Source: Phoronis australis
Lineage: Eukaryota; Phoronida; Phoronidae
Assembly (NCBI GenBank): GCA_002633005.1
Contig: NMRA01000282.1
Location: 458,101 to 522,100 of the forward strand
Direction: 5' to 3'
Length of the DNA stretch: 64,000 bases
Below are positions 24,201-36,200 of the stretch, one piece after another (positions within the stretch are counted from its first letter, which is position 1; each line of letters starts with the position of its first letter). The notes under the pieces are model-generated. The model saw only the letters and a program-made list of their open reading frames with translations, did not search any database and had not been told where the DNA came from. A program made the position numbers and the translations under genes.

Positions 24201-27200
24201 ATTGTGTACTAAACTGAAGAGTATTTACAGTAAAGCAGACTCACAAAGCACTCCACAATTCTTTATACATGTATGACAATATCTATGATAAGCGATCCAA
24301 ACATTCTAACCTGTTGGTCATCTGGTTCGGTAGTATCACAGAATTCTTCGCTTTCATCACTCTCGCTACCCTCGTCAACAGTTCCGTCATTGCCATTGTT
24401 AAGCCCGAGACTGGGGTCATGACCTATCCGAGTTCAAACAAAATACACAATGGTTAATAAGGGAGTGGGGTCATGACCTGCTGAAGTTCAAACAAAATCT
24501 ATTGGTTTACTGGGGTCATACTAGACTTCAAACCAAACTACAGCCAAATCATGCCATTGTCCTAAACAGAAAAAGCTAGGGCCAAACAAAGTGAGAGTTG
24601 AATGCAGATTAGCCAACCCACGTAGACAGTCATGTCTTGCTTTTAGCACAAAAAAGTTGTCATCTACCCTGACCACCTTTTAACATAACATATTCTGAAT
24701 TTTTCAGTCTGGAGGCAGGCAATTCCTGCAATCTGATAGGAAACAAGTGGAGGCCAATTTTATAGTAAGAAGTGCTCTAAATTTAGATGTTTGTTTTTAG
24801 ACACCAAAAATCATCAAGAACGAAATGTCATGTTTTCTGTCTTGAAAACGAATCACATCAGAATTGAAACCTCCCTTCTATGAAGAGTACGTTTACTTAT
24901 GTACACAAATTTCCCGTTAATATTTCAGGATCCAACATAACAATGAACGCACCAGTAGAATTAAGTTGACTGTCTTCTTCTGTTGCAATGACCTCTTCAG
25001 GATACGATTCTGTAATACAGTAGGTACATACGATCAATAGAAGACAACCCAATAGGTCACTTTCTTTAAATAAGAGCTTCGTTAAATCACTTGTTCCTGG
25101 TAACTTGAAACATCCTGTCTATCTTGGTCTGCAGTTATTACCATGTAGACTGGGTTGAGTAAAATTTCGGAACTTATCCATTGGAAAAGTTTGATTGTTA
25201 CATGATGTTAAAACCAACAATAACACGACCAAATTTTGTTTCACAATCAAGATGAAATCTCAAAAATGCTGTTAGTTTTCTACTTTTTATTTTGTGCAAC
25301 TTTCACTTTTTTCATAAAAATCATGAAACATAATAACTATTTATCTGACAGCTATTTCTGAGATATGATGTTCCGAAATTAGCCAAATTTGGCCATTTTT
25401 CGAGAGTCCTGCATAACCTCAACTTAAAGTTCATTATTCACTTGAGGAATGATTTCTCGACAAGGGAAGAACAGACAAATCGATAATGCTCAAATCTACA
25501 TTTGATTCATAAAATGAACTGCCATCACAAGTCATGTTATCCAGCCTGACCTCAAGTAACAAGCTTTTGTCTTTGACAGAGGGGGGTTGAGAGTCACTTT
25601 AAGAACATTTTTTTTATTTTGTCACTCAGAGCAACAAGTGGACAGCAATAACAGAAACAGAATGATGACATATCAAACTGACTGTAAAATGATACATGGT
25701 AGTTATCTCCCCTTCTCTGACCTGCATTTAACTCAGACTGCACCACTGCATTTAACAGTTGTGAGTTGACATCCTCGTCACTCCTACCTTCAGAAGGGGT
25801 GGAGCTAACTGATACTTCACGTGTCTCTGATTGGTCAAGATAGGCATCAACTGCAACAACAAAGTCATGACACAAGTATCATCAACACTTGAAAAGAAGA
25901 GGCGGAGCCATATGATATTTCATATGTCTTGAATTGGTCGAGAAACTTGTCTCTGAATGTCAGCTAAATGCCAAAATAGCACAGTGCCCTCCATGTCAGC
26001 ATTCTCTTGTTCAGTGACTTTACCAGATGTAGAGGGTTGTGAGCCTGTGATAACATCTAGCTCCTTTCTTAACTGCCAAACAAAGTCTTTAGTCTGTTAT
26101 GACAACAGGCAGGCCAACTATCATTGCAGCGTTTTCCTGTTGTTCGATTCTATAGCCCAACAACAAGTTGGGAAGTTTACCCCTGAAGCCAATATCTTAC
26201 ACGGCTGATTAACTCCATTCTGGCATTCATGGTTGGAGGGCCAGCTCTCTTTTGTTCGATAATTGCTCTAATCTTCAAAAAGATAGTATCTAGCCTGACT
26301 GGGCTGTGGTGTTAAAAATAAAAGTTAAGTTGTAACATATTTGAACATAAACCAATAGCATTTCTGAAGTCCTCGTCTAATGGTGATCATGTTAAGTTTT
26401 TGAATCGCCAAAATCGCCCTTACCCCACTCTTGCACTCTATTGCCATGCTAAGCATTATATGATAACTGATGATGGGGTGAATTACTCATCTATTGGAAC
26501 AGGGTATCACACGATAATTTAATTACTGTTCATTTGATCCCAACAGCAACCCATAGGATGCATTTCACTAAATTCACCCACGGACAGTTGACAATGCATG
26601 GATACTCACTTAGTTTCGCTGACCCCTCAACTACCAAGTCTGTATATTCAGTTTATTTGGGATTGTTCTAAAACCCCCCTCAACCCCTTCAACCCACATA
26701 CCCCGCGACCCACACACCCCTCGACCACACACCATTCAACCCACACACACCTCGACCCACAAACCCCTCGACCCACCACTTACAATATCCAAATCCGAGT
26801 TCGGCTAAGTCAGGTTATCGAGTAACCTTCCGCTTCGCTGGGTCTGGCTGGTATTAAGAACACCGTATGTTTTTTTTGTAAGTCCATTCAGCAAGTTTGA
26901 AAGCCAAAAACAGAGAAAACGTGACCAAATCAAATCAAAGATATACCAACATTACAAATGTCGTTCCCAACAAAGTGTAATTGTTTCAAATGCTCTTCAG
27001 TGAATGACAGATTCAAGCTATGTTTGGGAGCATGCAAGGAACAAACGACTACGAAATTTCTTCTTCGAGAGGGTCAAGGGGGTTTTAGAACATTCCATTT
27101 ATTTGGCACAGTCTGGATATCAGGAAAATAGATTTTGTGCGAAATAGGTGGAGAATTACCGAAAATGCCACGGGCGTTCACCTGAACAGATCTGAAATTC

Positions 27201-30200
27201 AAAAACTACATTCACCATTTGCAACTTCCGATTCTTTCTCAGACATCTCCACCTTAGCCTTGTCATATTTTTCTGACGTATCTCGCTTGTCCTCGACTAT
27301 CTCGTAAAATGACCCCAATGTCTCGATGAAATCAGCTACTTCATCTGTTTGAGGCATCGTCTCAATGATCTGAAATAGCAATGGAAGCGCTGGCATTCAC
27401 TTCTGTTGTGAAATATCACGAGTGCTGGCTTCCAGGAGCATTAAACTGTGATAAGCATAGAACAGCATTGTTTGTTTCCGGGTGTTGTAGTACTTAGTTT
27501 AAAACCAGAGGCCCATTTCACGAAAGGGTGTCAAACTTGACACGGGTTAAGAGGACCGTAACTTCTATTTTAACCCTCATCCAGCTGAGCCTCTATTCAG
27601 ACTACTTTCCCTGTGTGCTCAGCTAAGTAGGTCACCACTACCGCTATACACTGGGTGTTACGAATATCATTTAGATTAATGACCTAGCAGTTTTAACATG
27701 AAAATGAAAATTTGAAGGGGAAATGTTAGGTTTCACAGAAAAGGAGTCAACATGAAAGTTCTTCAGAATTTAATGGAGATTTTCAACATAATATGTAAAT
27801 CTTCATCATAGCCTTAATGAAAGTAAACTGTTCCACAGTCATCCTCTCACGTCTGGCTCCAGCCATGATGAAACTGCGTCTAAACTTACATAAAACTGAC
27901 AATATCTAACAAAAACTAGTAATCAAAACCATGTGGTTTAAATCAGAGAAATGTAGAGGAAACAGTGTGATCTATGCAATGCGCATATTCACACATCTAA
28001 ACAACATAGGGGGCTCTCACATTTCTGAATGAAAACCACAAGTGTCCTGGGGTGAGTCTACTCACCTAGTGCTTGACACCTGCAGCTTATCATAGTGCAT
28101 TAAGAACACCCATCACCCTGTATCAATAGGATAACTGGCAAGTCGACTGACCTCGCCTAGCACAGGATAAGGGTTAAAATGGACATAGTACAATAGCGTG
28201 GCTCTTGAAATCGAGCCTTAAGCACAAATATGAACAGCTATGAGCTTAACCTCAGATGCAGCATTTTGGTCTCAGTGTTGCATTTACAACAATGAGCTCA
28301 CGTCTGTTTTAGTTACAACCAGGGCCCGGTCTCTAATCTTTGTACTCGAAACGAACTCGAAACTATTTTTGGCAATTTCTCTGCTCCTTTTGTGCGAACT
28401 TAAGATAATTGGTTATCAGACTGTGCTCGAATACATTATAGTTTATGCATAGGAGTTTCTAGTTCAAGTTTGCCCTTAAAGACCCTTACATTTGTGCTAC
28501 AAACTCGAGTAAAAACTCGAAATTTCGTGTTCAAACTCGAACTTATTGCTTTAATATTGGCTTTACAAACTGTGAACTAAGGGCAAAAGTACGTAAGTTA
28601 TTGTGTACTCGAGCATAGAATAATAGACACTTATCTTGAGTTCGCCAAAAAGTAGAGTAGAAAATGCTTTAAGACAACTTGGTTCTTTCATTAAAAGGTA
28701 AATCCGAATTATGCGTCACCGTGGCCAATAACCTCTGCATTTCTTGCAAGAACATTTTAACTATACCAGTAATTACAAATTTCTACGAAAACGCAACTTT
28801 TACGTAGATGTTTTCTAATAATCATTTCAACAAGTTCCATTTATTAGGAACGGAGGAGACAGAGTCATGAACCATGACGTAGGTCAGTACTCTCTTTCTG
28901 ATATTTAAGACATTGTATTACAAGACCACAGGTGGAAACTTCATCAGTCCACATAACCATAAGTCTGACTGCAGCCAACACAACATGGCGGACACGTGAA
29001 ATTTCATTTTGTCCAATTTCTCAACAAAATTTAACTTTTGGGAAAATTTACTTTGATTCCTTTCAGCACAGCTTGTATGGCCTAGCTATTACCAAGCAAG
29101 ATTTGGTAAAAATTTGAGTATTTGCAATAATGTGGTCAGCCATAGAAAAATAGAAATATCATGGCAATTTTAGCTATAAGTTTTTACCAAATTGAAGACT
29201 TTTTACCATCATACTCGATAGTGTCAAACGAAGGAACTTCCAATGAATGCACACAGCACTTTTAGCTGGTATTGCGATGGTGTCCCATTAACATCCATGC
29301 CAAAGGTTGTAGGTAAACACAGACGTCATTGTGAATGCAAAATAATGAATAAAGATGAAAACAAATATCTAGTGTTCTACCTTTTCTGAATCAAGACAAT
29401 ATTTTACAATACTTAAACATTCAATTATGGTGATCCAAATTCTGATGAGTAATTTGTTGCCATGGAAATGAATTACTTTCACCCTTACCTGTTTCAGTTC
29501 CTCCACATACTTTATCATGGCTTCCTCACAGGGCATGTTGCCTAAACCATTCCAGGCATCCCTAAAATGAGGCAACTTTTTACTTTTAGGGTACAAGTTA
29601 CACCACAACTTCTCATGGTCATAAAACATAGAACTTTTTAAATGAGTGTTATGGAACACGCAGTTGTTTCAAAAACAATTAACAAACAATGTGAGGAGCA
29701 AACTATGATACACTAATACGATAAAATATCATCAATTTCGGACAAAAATAACGGCCAAAATTGGTCATGTTTCAGTTTTCAAAAGATTTGTTTTAAAACT
29801 CCACAATTTCTCATAATACATTGTTTGAAGGTTTGAGGTAAGGCATGGACCTTTAAAACCATATGGCATTTATTTGGTGTAAGTTCTTTTTGGCAAACAA
29901 ATGGAAACATAAATTTCACATTGTGCCCTAAGTTAAAGACTTTGTTGTACTTTTGAATATAACAAGTTTGTGGCCAACGTTTTGTTATAACTGGTACTAA
30001 AATGTGGCCTACGCTTTGTTATAACAGGTACTAACATGAGGCCTACGTTTTGTTACAACTGGTACTAACATGTGGCCTACATTTTGTTATAATTGGTACT
30101 ATCATGTGGCCTATATTTTGTTATAACTGGTACTAACATCTGGCCTACATTTTCTAACATCTATGTTCACGAAAACAACCTAAATAGAAACTGCTTTGGT

Positions 30201-33200
30201 TGTGCTTGATGACCCCAATCGCTACTCCCTCTTGAGTGGAGCAATTGAGAAAATATGATAAGAACAATTTTGAAAGAACTTTCTTTGCTTTATAGCTATT
30301 TTGAAAAATGAAAGCGCCTCTTTCTCGTTCCTGCGAAGCATTTGAGAAAGAGAAAGCATTGGAGATAAAGTTAGACTCTGTAGCCAGTTGTTAATCAGTA
30401 GCAAGAAATTTGCCATCCGTTCATGAAATCACTTGCTTAATACTTTCGTGTAAACAGATGGTCTATGCTATTCATATAAAACATTTCATTACTATCTTTG
30501 GATCGAAGCTTTGTTAACATGTTGTCAATCTTTTATAGATAGTCCGTAGTCATCACTTGTTGCCGAACACAAATGAAAAATGAAGGAGTTACGGGAAATG
30601 TCACAAGCCTTAGGTATCTAGCTACAAATGATTATTGCACCGTATGATGTCATACATGTGTACTAAAGAACACGCTGATGCATCATGCATGGGCAAATTG
30701 TGAAATTGTTTGCCCTTGTTGAGTGATCAATTTTTGCAGATGCCGATAAGATGTCCTCAGGCTCTATGCCAACCTGAAATCCTCATGTACTTCTATTGTC
30801 TCCTTTACAAGCTTTATCACAGGCCATCCCATGTAGTATATCTTCTTCACAGACCCTGAGCCATTTGGAACATCCTGTAGCTTCAAATTATTCTTCGGGG
30901 GTGTTTCATATCTGCGCATGTGCAAACTTCTAATGTAGAAGTAAAATGTTTGATCAAGAGATGCTTAAAAACATGAGTTCAGCACATTTCTGAGAAGTCA
31001 CACGCGATGTCATTCTCATTCCTCATTCTGCTTCCTGATGTAACATTGACTCTTTAATGGCCTTCTGCATCTTGAGATTAACATGATTTGCTGTTATGGT
31101 TGAGGTCTGCACATGCTAAGATATAAAACACATCAAAGGGATAATTTAAGGTAACGAAAATACCACTCATGTAAAAGTGCAACAATTCCTAACACCAATG
31201 CAGAGAACAGCACGTAAACAACATTCTGAAAGTTTCATAGAAATCCAATCGGCTGTTTCTGAGATGTGATGCTCCAAATATGGCCAAATTCTGAAATTTT
31301 TCTAGAGTCCTGCATAACCTTAAGATGAACAGGGATATTCAACGTATACCATTTTGCCTTCTTCACCACCTCCCAGAAACTTGGTTTAGACTGTTTGCAT
31401 GGCCCAAGTGTAGCTTGTTTGTAATATGCATAGAACCGCAACATCAGTTCATGAGATGGCTGAAACGAGCCTGTAACAGATTATATTTTTAATTTCAATA
31501 TATCCACAGGGGTCTGTTTCATGAAAATGACTCAAGACTTAAAGACAGAAATTTGGTCTTACGCTACCACTTTACAATTGTTGAAAAAAGGTTGAGCCAA
31601 GTAAACTCATCACAGTCTAGAAATAATTCATAGAAATTAACTCAGTACCTAGCAGTTATGTGTATATTGTCAGATGCTTTGCAATTTTTGTTCAAGTGAC
31701 ATTTAATTAGATTTAATAATTTGCCAGAAGTAGCTGTGTGGAGCGCAAGATCAAATTTCTGTCTTAAGACATTTTTAATATGTCACTTCTCATGAAGCAG
31801 ACTTCAGGTTACGCCAACTGAACATTGACAACAGTTCGATAATGAACAAATAGTGACAAAATGAAAACCATTAATAATCCCTCATACTCTACCATTACTC
31901 CAGCCAGTAGAATAATTTGCAGCTAGCCTTCCCATCATGCATGATTTCGGACACCTTTTATTACAACTGAAAAGTGAAGATACCTTAGTCTGGGCGAAAT
32001 AAGGAAACACCCAAAGCAAATTGTAATAATAATAAAATACACGCTAAATGAAAGATGGTGAGCTGCTCAACAACGTATCAAAAGTCCAAGGAAATCTTAA
32101 CACCTTTTTAGAGGAGACGAGCAATGTGGCCTCACATATGCCCAGATGCTGGACACTATCTGTGGATCTGGAAACTCAATCTATGAATGTGGTATTTCTC
32201 AAATGCCCACGTAGGAAGAAGTGCATCTGGTTGAACTGGCACTGAGCTTGAAGCACTGCTTTCATACTGAATGTCGCACTCTTGAGAACATTGATACAAT
32301 AGTGAAGGTTGCTAATGTACAAACAGACCAGGACTGTTTCACCTGTAGAGATGATGTCGTCTTTAAAGACTCCATGTGCCGTCAAAATCTTTGTCTGACC
32401 TTTTAACGGACGGATACATTTGATCAATGAGATTGACAGTTTCTTGAACAAACAGTAAACACTACATGTTGTATCATACTTAAGAATAGCAGCATTCCGC
32501 GCGTGGTTCTCCTTCGCCAAAGCTCTTAAACATCTGATCAGCATGTCTACGGCAAAGTTTAGCTCAAGGTTGGACTTCCACTATATACAACAGCAGTCCG
32601 GTTATTTCTCGCATAGTTCCCAGTATCCATTTATGATCCTTACTCCGATAATCCCCGACTGTCACGTTTTTCCCCGTGTATGGGTGGGCGCAGGTTGTTA
32701 CAGACTGGTGCTAATAGCTTTCGGTGCGACGATAGACTGAAGACTGGTTCGAGTTAATCCTTTATTAATCTTGACCGTACGTTCACAAGCCTACATAAAC
32801 AAAACATCCGACGTAATGTCTGTTCTATGCTCCAGCCAGTGCTGCGAAGCCTTGACTTGTGATGAACTTCAGAGACAGCTTCAGCAGCCGTTACACTCAC
32901 TGATTCAATTAACCTGCTGTCTTTGTAGCTGGCTCTCTATTGATGTTCGCAGTAAGTGGTGATTCTCTTCACTGCAACTCTTTAACTGCCTAACTGCTTT
33001 ACTTCCGATTAACTGACTAATACAAACCCGTGCTTGTGTATTTACAGCCTAATGCATTGTTCTAGAACTTTTCACCGGTTCAAGTACATTCTAGACCTTT
33101 CCGGAATCTACCCAATCATTCTACAAACATGTACCATTCTCTAGAATATTCCAGACTGCATTAATCACTGTCATGCTAGAGTCTTATCGAAAGTTCCACA

Positions 33201-36200
33201 CTATACTGAGAAGTAAACAAATTACATCATCACTGTACTTAACTCAGGGGTCGTGCCAATCAAACAGAACAACAAAACAAAAAAACAAAACAAAACAATA
33301 TGACTAAAAACATTGACAGTAAATTCTGACACTGACCTTGACATTATCGCCATTTCCAAACGTGCGCACTTTACTGTTAATTGATGAGCACATAATTTCC
33401 TGTTTATAGTCAACTGTCTGCTGCAGGTTGGGTTTAATTAAGTCCAGTCTCGTACTTAATTGTTTCCCAGTGAACAGCATCGCTGGCGATTTACCCGTTG
33501 TCAATTGCGGAGCATTTCTGTACGCCAGTAGGAACTTAGCCAATTTCGCGCGTATTGAACTGGTGTCGCTGCGAGCCGCTTTCAACGCCAGTTAAAAACT
33601 TTGGACAAAAAGTTCCGCTTGTCCATTCGCCCGTGGATGGTACGGGGCGGATGTCGTATGCTTAATGCCCTTCGCGACGATAAAGTCCCGAAACTCCTCA
33701 GAAACAAACTGTGGCCCATTGTCGCTAACTATCCTCTCCGGGATACCATGTCTGCTAAACAAAGTGGGCAATTCCTCGACAGTCACTGCCACAGTGGTGG
33801 TTTTCAACGGAATGACCTCGGACCACTTTGAAAAGGCATCCACCACAATTAAAAACATCCAATTCATAAACGGACATGCACAATCCACCTGGATCTGTTG
33901 CCATTGGCAACACTTGCTCCGAACTCATAACAGTCTTCACCATGACGAATGAATTCTGACAATCTCTCGACTCCGCCCACTTCACATCTTTTAGAAGCAA
34001 ATTGTGAAGGGGTTTTAGCAACATGGCGAGATTCGGAATAAATTTCCTGTAGCAGTTCACCAGTCCCAAAAACAAACATAGTTCCTTCACATTCTTTGGT
34101 TTAGGGCAGTCCTTTACCGCTTCCACTTTTTCTTCCGTTTTGTGCAACCCCTCAGCGTTAGTGATGTGTTCGCAATATTCAACTTGAGTTTTGAAGATGT
34201 TGCGCAACCGTGTAAGCACACTTCATAAATTCCTCAAATGTTCTTCATTTGACCTTCCCGTGATTATCATGTCATCCAGCATACACTGCACCCCAGGTAT
34301 TCCTTGCAATACCTGTTCGATTATTCGCTGCCAAATCGATGGCGCAGAGGCGATCACAAATGCTTGATGCTTGTACTGCATTAATCCATTCTGGGTATTA
34401 ATGGTCTAGGTTGATGCTTGATGCTTGTACTGCATTAATCCATTCTAGGTATTAATGGTCTAGGTTGATGCTTGATGCTTGTACTGCATTAATCCATTCT
34501 GGGTATTAATGGTCTAGGTTGATGCTTGATGCTTGTACTGCATTAATCCATTCTGGGTATTAATGGTCTAGGTTGATGTTTGACGCTTGTACTGCACCAT
34601 TAATCCATTCTGGGTATTAATGGTCTAGGTTGATGCTTGATGCTTGTACTGCATTAATCCATTCTAGGTATTAATGGTCTAGGTTGATGCTTGATGCTTG
34701 TACAGCATTAATCCATTCTGGGTATTAATGGTCTAGGTTGATGTTCCTCCTCTACTTCCAACTGCAAACATGCATTTTTCAAATCCAATTTGGTGAATCG
34801 CTGTCCAGCAGACAAATTCATGAATATGTCCTCCATGCGTGGTAAAGGGTAATGGTCAATTTCCAACACTGGATTTACGGTGACCTTGAAATCACTACAT
34901 ATCCACACATTGCCATTCGGTTTTGGGACCGTCACGATAGGCGTTTGCCAATTACTATGATTGACAGATTCCAGGATTCCACGCTCAACCAAGCTATCAA
35001 GTTCCTTGTTTACTGCATTCCTCAGTGAATACAAAACTTGATGCGCTTTATAAAACTTGGGTGTGCTTCCAGGTTTTAACTGGATTTGCGCCTTAATCCC
35101 CTTTACCGTACCAAGTTTGTCTTTGAAAACATCCTTGAATTCGTCGAACAATTTTTGAAATTCTCTCTCCTTGGGTGGTGCCTTTTCCACCTTGTTTATG
35201 CCAGATTGCTGAAATATGTTTTCCCAGCTGGGAAATATCGCATTCAGCCACTCGCGTCCAAGCAACGGCGGACCTTCCTTGTTTACAACGTACAAGGGGA
35301 GGGTGTTCTCCGTTCCGCCCATAATCAGTGTAACCAGTTTTCTTCCCACGGGTTCCAGCTGTACGCCCGAATAAGTGAACATTCTTGCTTCGCAGGTGTC
35401 TAATTTGACATATATAAGGCCAATATTTCTCAAAGTCACTTTTTGAGACAACGCCTAGTGCCGACCCACTGTCTACCTCCATGCGCGGCTCCACTCGGTC
35501 AACCATTAAGTTGGCCCACACAGGAATGTTAGTACCAAGACCATGGACATAGATGGATGCAGATGATGATTGCTGTTTGTCTTTCTGCATCTTTTCTTAA
35601 TGTGTCCCACCTGCTGGCATCCGTGGCATTTGGCATTCTTGAAATGACAGGCATCAGGAGTATGATTAGATTTTCCACATCGGAAGCTGAAGCATTTAAC
35701 ATTCGTAGCAATAGCAGCATTGGATGTTTTATGGTCTGATTTATGTGCTGTCACGTTCACCTTGTGAATTTCGTGTTTGGTTTGCAATTCTGTTGCATCG
35801 CCTGACGCCGCCTCCATGGCGCTGGCTATTTTTAACACCTTCTCAAGGGTAGGGTTGGCTTCAGCCAACAGGTATATCTGTATGTGTTCGTTTTTAGTCC
35901 ACACACAAAGTGATCCCTGTGTCATGCAATACATCACCAAATTCACAGTGTTCACTTAATTTCTTTAACTGTACAAGGAACTATGATACACTTTCGTCGG
36001 TCCATTGATCCCACTTGTGGAACCGAAAGCATTCAGTTATTATGCTGGGTTTTGGTGTTACATGGTCCCTTAATTTTTATCAGAACATCCAAGTCCTTCG
36101 TTGCCGGCTTATCAGGGGCTTACAAATCCCGCAGTAAATTGTATGTGCTTCCCCCAATCAGGCTAAGAAAAGCTGGTACCTGTTTTTCTTGTGCCACGTC

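Noticed and set aside
32048-32544. Opposing open frames between the LTR and ACBD5 exon 2
   Set aside because: They overlap each other on both strands, show no family motif and do not fit ACBD5 splice phase.
34357-34738. CRISPR-like or regulatory array of 54-bp units
   Set aside because: Units are head-to-tail, carry an RT motif when translated and lie inside a reverse transcriptase.
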